Of a stretch of 64,000 bases of DNA, positions 18,292-25,758 are shown one piece after another. Source of the DNA: Actinophytocola oryzae (GTDB taxonomy: Bacteria > Actinomycetota > Actinomycetes > Mycobacteriales > Pseudonocardiaceae); NCBI RefSeq assembly GCF_004364325.1, contig NZ_SOCP01000001.1, positions 744,001 through 808,000 on the forward strand, given 5' to 3'. A program made the translations under genes and the position numbers. Numbering within the stretch: the first letter of the stretch is position 1; each line of letters begins with the position of its first letter. Below the pieces are notes generated by a model. It was not told where the DNA came from and made no database searches. It saw only the letters and a list, made by a program, of their open reading frames with translations.

Positions 18292-18675
18292 TCACTCCTC
18301 GGCGGGCACCGCCTCGTCCACGGTGAGCGGGATGCTGTTCCCGCAGGCACCGGGCGTGTTGGGGTCGGCGAGACCGGTCACCGTCATGCGGGTCCCTGGC
18401 TGGAGCCCCGCCGCGCGGTCGCCCACCAGCTGGTACTGGCGTATCTGGGCGTCGAGCAGCAGACAGCCGGGCACGTCGGAGGACGTGATCGTGCCGGTGA
18501 CCCGCGTGAGCTCCTGGCGGGCCGTGGTCGTGGTGGTCGACAACTGGGTGACAGTGGTAGTGGTCGGTGGTGTGGAGGACGGGGTGCCGGCACACCCACT
18601 CGTGACGGAGACGGCGCCCGCCAGCACCAGTGTCGCCACCCGAGGCCGGATTCCAGGAACCCGCTTCGTATTCAT
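18292..18675 (-). CDS. Small secreted lipoprotein of unknown function
   Basis: A 127-residue protein with a lipoprotein signal ending at SVTSGC (Cys near residue 28), a Thr/Pro-rich linker, and a C-terminal domain of about 80 residues with two further cysteines (PGCLLLD and PGACGNS). GGAGG lies upstream at somewhat long spacing. The compact beta-rich domain looks OB-like, but no family can be named. About 240 bases to the right hold no gene. Confidence 0.6.
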   Translation of the reverse strand: MNTKRVPGIRPRVATLVLAGAVSVTSGCAGTPSSTPPTTTTVTQLSTTTTTARQELTRVTGTITSSDVPGCLLLDAQIRQYQLVGDRAAGLQPGTRMTVTGLADPNTPGACGNSIPLTVDEAVPAEE

Positions 18676-18916
18676 GAGATCAGCGTTCCTCCGCGGATAC
18701 GTCGACGGCGCTGCCTACAGATAAGCACGTGTCGGCCCACCAGACCACCCTCGTGTGGATCACCGCACCCGTGGAGATCACTGGACGATTGTCAAGCCAG
18801 GACGGGCACACGAGCGACCGGTGGAGCGGATGTGTTTGCGGGGCAAGGATTGGCGGACGCGCCACGCGCTGGGAGCGGCTTCCTCTCCCAGCGCGGTCAC
18901 CGTGTCGGCAAGGTCG

Positions 18917-20398
18917 TCACTGTGATGAACCCGCATGCCCCCGCGTGGTCGGTGCGGCGACAGGCACCTCGCGTTCGGCGGGCGCCGCCCGCGGTGTCGC
19001 GGTCGCGCGGCGCAGTACGGCGACGGCGACGAGGACCGCGGCGACCAGCAGTGCGGCGCCGAGGGACAGGCCGAGTGCGTAGCCCGCGTTGAGGCTTTCG
19101 GGGGAACCGGTTGCGCCTGCCCGCTGTTGTGCCGCGGTCCCGAGTGCGGCGAGGCCCAGCGAGGCGCCGAGTTGACGTGAGCTGTTGAGCAGCCCCGACG
19201 CCGTGCCCGCCTCGTGGGGCGCGACTCCGGCCGTGGCGACGGAGACCACCGGTGCGAGGCAGAGCCCGAAGCCGACGCTCGCGACGATCGACGGGCCGAG
19301 GATGTCCGCCGCGAACGTGCCGTCCGCGCTGACCGTGCCGAACCAGGCGAAGCCCGCCGCGGTCAGGAGTCCGCCGCCGATCAGGAGGGTGCGTGGCGCG
19401 ACGCGGTAGCCGAGCCTGATCGCGAGCACGGAACCGGCGACGACGCCCAGTGCGAACGGCAGGAACTCGACCCCGGTCAGTGCGGGGCCGTTGCCCAGCA
19501 CGCGCTGGAGGTAGAGGGACGCGAAGTAGAAGGCCGACGCCATGGCCGCACCGAGCAGCAGGTTGTAGGCGTTCGCCCCCGCGACCGACCGGTTGGCGAA
19601 CAGACCGAGCCGGACCAGCGGTTCGCGGGTGGTGGTCCGTTCGACGTGGACGAACGCGGCCAGCAGCGCGGCGGCGAGCACCAGGGTCGTCACGGTGACC
19701 GGCGAGGTCCACGCGTACCGGTCCGTGCGGACGACCCCGAACACCAGCAGCGTCATGCCCGCCGTGGCCAGGACGGCGCCGAGGACGTCGGGCCTGCCGC
19801 CACGCACCGGGGTGCGGTCGGCGACGACCCCCCGCAGGGTCAGGACCAGCGCGAACGCGGCCATCGGCACGTTGACGAACATCACCCAGCGCCAGCCCGC
19901 GTACTGGGTGAGCACGCCGCCCATGAGGACACCCAGTGCGCCACCGGCGGCGTTCATGGCGCTCCACACCCCGAACGCCCGCACGCGAGCCCTGCCGGAG
20001 GGGAACGTCGCGGTCAGCAGTGCCAGCGCGGCCGGTGCCAGTGCGGCGGCCCCGACGCCCTGCGCCGCCCTGGCCGCCACCAGGTGCCCCGGCGCCTGCG
20101 CGAAGCCGCCGACCAGCGAGGCCAGGCCGAACAGGCCGAGCCCGAACAGCACGAGGCGCCTGCGGCCGTACCGGTCGGCCGCCTTGCCGCCGAGGAGCAG
20201 CAGACCGCCGAAGGTGAGGGCGTAGGCGTGGATCACCCAGGTCACACCCACCGCGCTGAACCCGAGGCCGGTGGCGATCCGGGGAAGTCCCACGTTCACG
20301 ACCGACAGGTCCAGCGACACCATGAACTGCACGACGGCGACCGCGGCGAGGACCACCCCCGGCCCCGCCTTCGATCTCTTGGTTGACTTTTCGAACAT
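18917..20398 (-). CDS. MFS drug transporter (DHA2, 14-helix type)
   Basis: A 493-residue efflux transporter. Motif A-like GGKAADRYGRRRLVLFG lies between helices 2 and 3 and motif C-like segments follow; the length and extra central helices match EmrB/QacA-type pumps. The start at 20398 (MFEKSTKRSK) coincides with a leaderless promoter and lies inside a palindrome. It is divergent from a TetR regulator, the usual layout for a drug-inducible pump. The substrate is unknown. Confidence 0.88.
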   Translation of the reverse strand: MFEKSTKRSKAGPGVVLAAVAVVQFMVSLDLSVVNVGLPRIATGLGFSAVGVTWVIHAYALTFGGLLLLGGKAADRYGRRRLVLFGLGLFGLASLVGGFAQAPGHLVAARAAQGVGAAALAPAALALLTATFPSGRARVRAFGVWSAMNAAGGALGVLMGGVLTQYAGWRWVMFVNVPMAAFALVLTLRGVVADRTPVRGGRPDVLGAVLATAGMTLLVFGVVRTDRYAWTSPVTVTTLVLAAALLAAFVHVERTTTREPLVRLGLFANRSVAGANAYNLLLGAAMASAFYFASLYLQRVLGNGPALTGVEFLPFALGVVAGSVLAIRLGYRVAPRTLLIGGGLLTAAGFAWFGTVSADGTFAADILGPSIVASVGFGLCLAPVVSVATAGVAPHEAGTASGLLNSSRQLGASLGLAALGTAAQQRAGATGSPESLNAGYALGLSLGAALLVAAVLVAVAVLRRATATPRAAPAEREVPVAAPTTRGHAGSSQ

Positions 20399-20434
20399 GT
20401 TCCGAAAGTAGCACCGGCGGCGCGGGAGTGTCGA
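20393..20434 (-). promoter_or_regulatory. Leaderless promoter and TetR-type operator of the efflux gene
   Basis: On the minus strand TCGACA (20434-20429), an 18-base spacer and TACTTT (20410-20405) end six bases before the ATG. The palindrome GAACATGTTC (20393-20402) covers the start codon. The promoter fits a leaderless mRNA, and repressor binding would block initiation directly. Confidence 0.6.
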
Positions 20435-20476
20435 GTGCGATTCGAGGGACGGCCGGTGGGAGGGCATGATGGGCCG

Positions 20477-21142
20477 GTGGCCCGACCCAACGCACCGCAC
20501 GGCCGGACCGGAAGGCCGCCGCTCACCTCACGCGCGGAGATCCTGACGGCGGCCCGTCGGCTCATCGACCGGGACGGCTGGGAGAAGCTGACTATCCGCA
20601 GGCTGGCCTCGGAGATCGGCGTCGGGGCGACGACCCTGTACCACCACGTGCGGGACAAGGAGGACCTCCTGGTCCAGCTGCTCAACCACCACGCCGACCA
20701 GATCCCGCGCCCCGACCTGCCGCCCGAGCCGAGGGAACGCGTCGTCGTGGCGGCCACCGCGATGCACGACGGCCTGGCGGACTGGCCGTGGGCCGCGGAG
20801 GTCCTCACCGCGGACGGGTTCCTGCGCCGCCTCGGCGAGTCGGCGCTGTGGCTGGTGGAGACGATCCTGGCCGGTGCGGTCGACCACGGGTGCACCCCGG
20901 CGCAGGCCGTCGACGTCTTCCGCAACCTCTGGTACTTCACCGCGGGCGAGATCCTCGTCAGGGCCCACTCCGCGCCCCGGCCGCCCGGCGAGCGCCCCGA
21001 CTTCTTCGCCGGCCGCGACCTGTCCCACCTGCCCAACCTGGCCGCGCTGGGGGACCAGTGGCCGGAACTGGCGGCGCGGGACACCTACCGCGAGGGGCTG
21101 AGCGCCTTCGTCGACGGACTGCTCGCACAGGCCACCCGGTAG
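20477..21142 (+). CDS. TetR family transcriptional regulator
   Basis: A 221-residue regulator. The N-terminal helix-turn-helix (LTSRAEILTAARRLIDRDG, then LTIRRLASEIGVGATTLYHH) is typical of TetR, and a C-terminal ligand domain like that of TetR_C proteins follows (GRDLSHLPNLAAL). GTG 20477 is chosen by domain position; an in-frame ATG at 20435 is an alternative. It most likely represses the divergent MFS pump through the palindrome at that start codon. Confidence 0.85.
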   Translation: MARPNAPHGRTGRPPLTSRAEILTAARRLIDRDGWEKLTIRRLASEIGVGATTLYHHVRDKEDLLVQLLNHHADQIPRPDLPPEPRERVVVAATAMHDGLADWPWAAEVLTADGFLRRLGESALWLVETILAGAVDHGCTPAQAVDVFRNLWYFTAGEILVRAHSAPRPPGERPDFFAGRDLSHLPNLAALGDQWPELAARDTYREGLSAFVDGLLAQATR

Positions 21143-21203
21143 ACGTTCCGCTGGAACGGAACATTCCGGCGCTTCTTCGCGTGTGCCGTACTAGCATTGC
21201 TCG

Positions 21204-22367
21204 ATGAGTCGCTGGGTGGGCGTTCTGGCCGTGGTGCTGGTGATCGCGGCGTGTGCGCCGGCAGGGCCCGTGGACACGGGCGATCCGATTCCCTCCAACC
21301 CGCCGGGGCCGAAGCTGACCGGGCGCCTGCTCGCGTTCGACCAGGGCCCGGAAGCCGGCGAGGGCCGGGTCGTCGAGGTGCGCGACGGCGCGACGGCGAC
21401 CGTGGCGGACGGGGTGATCGCCGCCGACCTGAGCCAGGACGGGCGACAGCTCGCCTACGCCAGGGAGGACGGCACCCTCGTGCGGCGTGACCTGGCCTCC
21501 GGCGCCGAGGCGACGATCCCGGTGAACGTGCTGCTGAGCAACGACTGCCTGAGCTGGTCGCCGGACGGCACGCGCCTCGCGTTCCTCGGCCGCGTGGACA
21601 ACGCTCTCTACGTGACCACTGTGGACGGTGTGGTGACACGGGTCGACCAGCCGAAGCAGGAGCGGTACGTCCAGAGCGCGGAAGGCTACATCCTGCCGCG
21701 GGCCGATCCCGCCGGCGGCTCCGTGATCCTCTTCTCCGTGGTCGCCTGCGGTCGCTGGCTCGACGACAACAGGCTCGTGTTCGACCGGGTGGCGACCATG
21801 CCGGGCACGGTGGTCGTCGACGAGGACGAGCCGACACAGCAGGTCCTCGCCGACACGACGACGGTCGCCGTCCTCGACCCGCCGAGGCTGGTCGACTCGC
21901 CCGGGCAGTGGCGGCTGGAGGACCGGTGCGGCGACCGGGTAATGACGTTCGTCGGCGGCGAGACCTCGGGCGACCGGTATGTGGTGGAGCCGTCCGCCAT
22001 CGGCGACGACGAACTCGGCGATGCCGGCTGGCCCGCGCCGGGGGGCGGGAGACTGCCGTCGGCACGGGCGGCGTTCGTCGACGGGTCGTGTGACGTGCTG
22101 CTGCTGTCGGGTGCCGCCGGCGAATGGCACACGACGAGCCGCTACGTCGTGGACACCGGCAGGACCGAGAAGCTGAGACCGACCTTCGACGACGACCACA
22201 ACCCGCCGCTGCTGGAGCCGGACTCCGTCGCGTTCAACCCGGAGGGCACCGCGTGGGCGGTCGCCGACGGGGGGGCGCTGTTCGTGTTCGACCTCGAGAC
22301 CGGCGGGTCGACCTTCGCCTCGGGTACGGGCAAGGTCAGCAAGGTACTCGGCTGGCTGCCGTCCTGA
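21204..22367 (+). CDS. Lipoprotein with WD40/TolB-like propeller
   Basis: A 387-residue envelope protein with a lipobox ending at VIAAC (Cys near residue 17). Repeated beta-blade signatures follow, such as LSQDGRQLAYARED, SWSPDGTRLAFLG and FNPEGTAWAVADG. These are structural repeats, and no catalytic motif is visible. The region just upstream contains GGAACATTCC, which resembles the half-site of the efflux operator. It is followed 49 bases later by another envelope protein and may be cotranscribed with it. Confidence 0.7.
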   Translation: MSRWVGVLAVVLVIAACAPAGPVDTGDPIPSNPPGPKLTGRLLAFDQGPEAGEGRVVEVRDGATATVADGVIAADLSQDGRQLAYAREDGTLVRRDLASGAEATIPVNVLLSNDCLSWSPDGTRLAFLGRVDNALYVTTVDGVVTRVDQPKQERYVQSAEGYILPRADPAGGSVILFSVVACGRWLDDNRLVFDRVATMPGTVVVDEDEPTQQVLADTTTVAVLDPPRLVDSPGQWRLEDRCGDRVMTFVGGETSGDRYVVEPSAIGDDELGDAGWPAPGGGRLPSARAAFVDGSCDVLLLSGAAGEWHTTSRYVVDTGRTEKLRPTFDDDHNPPLLEPDSVAFNPEGTAWAVADGGALFVFDLETGGSTFASGTGKVSKVLGWLPS

Positions 22368-22416
22368 CGGGCTTCGCGGGACGTGGACGTCGGCGGTCGC
22401 CGCGTCGGTCCTCGTC

Positions 22417-23394
22417 GTGGGGTTGGCCGTCGGCGTGACCCATGCCGTCCCGGGTGACGCGCCGACCGGGTCCGCGGCGTCGGTGGCGAGCGCGCCGGTG
22501 CGGTTCGATCCGCTGGTCCGGTTCGCCTCGTTCGGCTGGCTGCCCGAGGACAGGATGAACTCGCGCTTCACGACGGTCCACGACGTGGGATTCTCGACGG
22601 GGGTGTGGGAGTACGTGCCGGACCCGTCCAAAGGGCCGTTCGCGTCCCTTCCCGCCGCGAGCGTCGGCGTGACGCTCTACTCCGCGGGGCACACACCCGA
22701 GACCGAGCTGCCGCTCGAGGTGTGGGGGCCGCCCGACAGCCCGCCGGGGTCACACGCGCCGGTGACGACCGCACCTCCCGTGAACGGCGCACCCGCCTAC
22801 TGGGTCACCGTGCCGGGTGAACCCGAGAAGATCATCCTGAAGTGGCGTTACGCCCCGAACGGGTGGGCCGAGGTGACCGTCTCGCGGTTGAACGGCGACC
22901 TCCACCGGATCGCGCACCGGGTCGCGCGCGAACTGCGGGTCGGTGGCACGGAGCGGCTGCGCTTCCCGTTCCACCTCACCGGGCTGCCCACCGGGCTGCG
23001 GCCGGTGATGAGCACGATCCGCGAAGGCGGGCTCCCGGGGCCGTGGGAGGGTGAACTCCTCCTCGCCACCAGCCGGGACAACCGGGGCATGAACCTGGGC
23101 GTGTCCGTCCAGCCGATGACACCCGGCGACCGCCACCCGAACACCACTGTCGACGGTTACCAGGCCAACCGCGAGATCGTCGTGGGAGACGACGGGCAGA
23201 CGGTCGTCTCGGGAGCGCAGTACGCCGACCTGCTGACGGTCTACGACGTCTCCGGTCTCCAGACCGGCATCCGCGTCGACGCCCAGTCGGCCGCCGAGGT
23301 CGCGCCGCTGGGACCGGACGGCTCCGTCAGCGTGTTCCGCGGGATGACCGTCCACCCCGACCGGGCCGACTGGACCGACCGGCCGCTGCGGTGA
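22417..23394 (+). CDS. Envelope protein of unknown function, start uncertain
   Basis: At least 325 residues. The first usable start is GTG 22417, but the open frame continues upstream and encodes a hydrophobic stretch (TSAVAASVLVVGLAVGV) that looks like a membrane anchor or signal, with no ATG, GTG or TTG before it. Either a rare start is used or the original N-terminus has been lost. The remainder is beta-rich with a central segment (EKIILKWRYAPNGWAEV) and no recognised catalytic motif. It probably works outside the membrane with the preceding lipoprotein. Confidence 0.55.
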   Translation: MGLAVGVTHAVPGDAPTGSAASVASAPVRFDPLVRFASFGWLPEDRMNSRFTTVHDVGFSTGVWEYVPDPSKGPFASLPAASVGVTLYSAGHTPETELPLEVWGPPDSPPGSHAPVTTAPPVNGAPAYWVTVPGEPEKIILKWRYAPNGWAEVTVSRLNGDLHRIAHRVARELRVGGTERLRFPFHLTGLPTGLRPVMSTIREGGLPGPWEGELLLATSRDNRGMNLGVSVQPMTPGDRHPNTTVDGYQANREIVVGDDGQTVVSGAQYADLLTVYDVSGLQTGIRVDAQSAAEVAPLGPDGSVSVFRGMTVHPDRADWTDRPLR

Positions 23395-23950
23395 GCAGGC
23401 CGCACACCACGAGTACGGCGAACACCGCGAAGAACGTCCCGCCGACGACGTCGGTGACGTAGTGGTACCCGAGCCCGAGCATCCCGATCGTGACGCCGGC
23501 GAGCAGCACCGCGCCCGCGGCGGCCGTGATCGCCCGGGCTCGGGCGCCGGCCAGCAGGAACACCACGGTGAGCGTCGCGACCAGGCTGACGGTGTGCCCG
23601 CTCGGGTAGACGAGCGTGTCGCCCTTCCACCGGTCGAACAGCGGTTTCAACACCCAGGTGTTGACCGCCAGGGCCACCGAGGGCCCGAGCACGACGAGCG
23701 ACGCGTCCCACGGCCGCGACCTGTGCAGGCACCACGCCGCCAGCAGCGTGAGCGCGGGCAGCAGCACGTACGGCTCCGTCGGCGACACCAGTGCCCGCAG
23801 CACCCCGTGCGGCCACGCGGCGACGGCGGACGACGTGACCTCGTCGATGCCGCTCGCCGTGTGGTCGCCCACGAACAAGAGCCCGAGCACCAGGACGACG
23901 AGCCCGCAGAGTCCACAGAGGACGGCGCGGGTCGTCGGCCTGCGGAGCAC
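23327..23950 (-). CDS. PAP2 family phosphatase
   Basis: A 207-residue polytopic membrane protein with the phosphatase core: a lysine in LKPLFDRWKGD, PSGHTVS with the active-site histidine, and GYHYVTDVVGG with the second histidine. The usual RP and SR pairs are relaxed, so it is a divergent member. Substrates would be lipid phosphates such as undecaprenyl diphosphate or phosphatidate. The GTG start lies eight bases after the stop of the upstream hydrolase on the same strand; the 3' end overlaps the convergent envelope gene by 68 bases. Confidence 0.78.
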   Translation of the reverse strand: MLRRPTTRAVLCGLCGLVVLVLGLLFVGDHTASGIDEVTSSAVAAWPHGVLRALVSPTEPYVLLPALTLLAAWCLHRSRPWDASLVVLGPSVALAVNTWVLKPLFDRWKGDTLVYPSGHTVSLVATLTVVFLLAGARARAITAAAGAVLLAGVTIGMLGLGYHYVTDVVGGTFFAVFAVLVVCGLLTAAAGRSSRPGRGGRSSRGTR

Positions 23951-23958
23951 GATCGACT

Positions 23959-24777
23959 CTAACGCGCGTGGACCGCCGCGAAGGCGAGCAGGGGTGCCGC
24001 GGTCCGCTGTGGATCCTCGAGGTTGGGTGAGTGTCCGAGGCCCGGCAGCAGCTCGACCCGCGAGTCGGGCACCGCGTAGTACTCGGCGGCGAACGACGAC
24101 CGCCACCTCCGGTCGTCCTCGCCGAAGATCACCAGCAGGGGTTTGCCGAGCGTCATCAGCCGGTCGGGAAGCGGCCGGCGCACCAGGTAGTCGCGCGCGC
24201 ACGCCATCGTCGTGGTGAACGTGTGGTAGGTCATGGCACGCACGTCGTCCACGACGTCCTGCGGTACCCGGTAGCCAGGGCGGCTGACGGCGGTACTCGT
24301 GGCGTGGCGGACCTGTTCGCCGGTCAGCTCCGCCCATTGCTCGGGCCCGAAGGCGAAGTCCTGCGCGATGTAGGCGCCCAGGTGCGGTCCGGTGTCGACG
24401 AGCACGAGCGCGGTCACCAGGTCGGGTCGGTTCTCGACGAGGGCGGTGGCCACCGAGCCGCCGGTGGAGTGGCCGACCACCACCGCGTGCTCGACGCCGA
24501 GCCGGTCCAGCGCCGAACCCACCCGGTCCGCCTGGTCAGGGATCTCGTAGCTCACGCCGGTGGGTTTGGCCGACCGGCCGTGCCCGAGCAGGTCGATCCT
24601 GACGACGTGGTGGGCGTCGGTCAGCAACGGGACCAGCGGGTCCCACGAACGGGTCGACGCGGCCGACCCGTGGATGAGCAGGAGCGCCGGGGCGTCGCGC
24701 GGGCCGTCCCGGCACACGTGGACGTCGCCGCCGTCCAGGGACAGGGTCGAGTGCTCGCTTCTCGCGGAGGTGGTCAT
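23959..24777 (-). CDS. Alpha/beta hydrolase
   Basis: A 272-residue hydrolase. The oxyanion segment is LLIHGSAAS, the nucleophile lies in VVGHSTGGS, the acid in FGEDDRRW and the histidine in LLPGLGHSPN, a complete triad. The family includes esterases, lactonases and C-C hydrolases; nothing narrows the substrate. The start at 24777 is directly divergent from the AraC gene at 24856, with a 78-base gap. The PAP2 gene follows on the same strand. Confidence 0.85.
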   Translation of the reverse strand: MTTSARSEHSTLSLDGGDVHVCRDGPRDAPALLLIHGSAASTRSWDPLVPLLTDAHHVVRIDLLGHGRSAKPTGVSYEIPDQADRVGSALDRLGVEHAVVVGHSTGGSVATALVENRPDLVTALVLVDTGPHLGAYIAQDFAFGPEQWAELTGEQVRHATSTAVSRPGYRVPQDVVDDVRAMTYHTFTTTMACARDYLVRRPLPDRLMTLGKPLLVIFGEDDRRWRSSFAAEYYAVPDSRVELLPGLGHSPNLEDPQRTAAPLLAFAAVHAR

Positions 24778-24855
24778 GACGCCACTGTCGCCGCAGGGCC
24801 GTGCCCCTGGCTTGGACGAATGTTCCCGTCGGCCCGCGCGCGTAGCATCCGAGGA

Positions 24856-25704
24856 ATGGGGTCCACAGTGCACGAGCGTGGTGCGACGGCGGTCTGGGAC
24901 GTCGCGTCGCCTGCCCGGCCGAGTCGGCTGGGTGGTGTCACCATGGCCGGGTTCCACATCCCCGACGGCGGCCTGGCCGAGGTGGGCCTGCGCGTGGTGC
25001 CGCACCCGGCCGTGATGCTGATCCTCGAGTTCGGCGCCGACCAGCCCGTCGTCCACGCCGCCGGACGCCAGCAGCGGGGGAGCCTCCTCGCCGGCCCTGG
25101 CCTCGGGTCCGGCGGCGCGGTGTGGGCGCGGGGCGCGAGCGTCGACTGCGTGCAGGTGCGCCTGTCCCCGGTGGTCGCGCACGCGGTGCTCGGCGTCTCC
25201 CCGGCCGATCTGGACGGTGTCGTGGTCGCCGTCGACGACCTGTGGGGCCGGGACCTGGCACGGATCTGTGAACGGCTGGACACGCTGTCGTCGTGGGAGG
25301 AGCGCTTCGCGTTGACCGACGCGCTGCTCGCCGGCAGGTGTGCGGAGCGCTCGTTCGTGGACCCGGAGGTGGCGTGGGCCTGGCGGCGGATCGTCGCCGG
25401 TCGTGGCCTGGTCCGGGTCGACGGGCTCGCGGCGGAGGTGGGCTGGAGCCGCAAGCGGCTGTGGTCGCGGTTCCAGGCGCAGATCGGCCTGCCGCCCAAG
25501 CGTGCCGCGCGGCTGGTCCGCTTCGACCACGCCGTCCACCGGCTGGTCGCGGGTGACGGCCCGGCCGGGGTCGCGGCGGACTGCGGCTACACCGACCAGT
25601 CCCACCTGCACCGCGACGTCGTGGCGTTCACCGGCGTGACCCCGACGGCCGTGGTCGGCGAACCCTGGCTGACCATCGACGACACCGCGTGGCCCCGCGG
25701 GTAG
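24856..25704 (+). CDS. AraC family transcriptional regulator
   Basis: A 282-residue regulator with an N-terminal sensor domain and a C-terminal AraC DNA-binding domain: the first helix-turn-helix in VDGLAAEVGWSRKRLWSRF, and the family signature around VAADCGYTDQSHLHRDVVAF. It may control the divergent hydrolase and the downstream peptidase gene. GAGG precedes the start, at close spacing. Confidence 0.85.
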   Translation: MGSTVHERGATAVWDVASPARPSRLGGVTMAGFHIPDGGLAEVGLRVVPHPAVMLILEFGADQPVVHAAGRQQRGSLLAGPGLGSGGAVWARGASVDCVQVRLSPVVAHAVLGVSPADLDGVVVAVDDLWGRDLARICERLDTLSSWEERFALTDALLAGRCAERSFVDPEVAWAWRRIVAGRGLVRVDGLAAEVGWSRKRLWSRFQAQIGLPPKRAARLVRFDHAVHRLVAGDGPAGVAADCGYTDQSHLHRDVVAFTGVTPTAVVGEPWLTIDDTAWPRG

Positions 25705-25758
25705 ATCTCTGCCTTTCGGCAGATGGCCCGCGCGCCGGGAGCACGACAGCCTCGGTTC

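Noticed and set aside
19214..20386. Plus-strand open frame of 390 codons within the MFS gene
   Set aside because: Gly/Arg/Glu/Gln-rich shadow of the transporter on the other strand.
21143..21170. GTTCCGCTGGAACGGAACATTCC as a sixth IclR site
   Set aside because: Half-sites are present but spacing and ends do not match TGGAAC-N3-GTTCCA; it better resembles the adjacent TetR half-site or a weak terminator.
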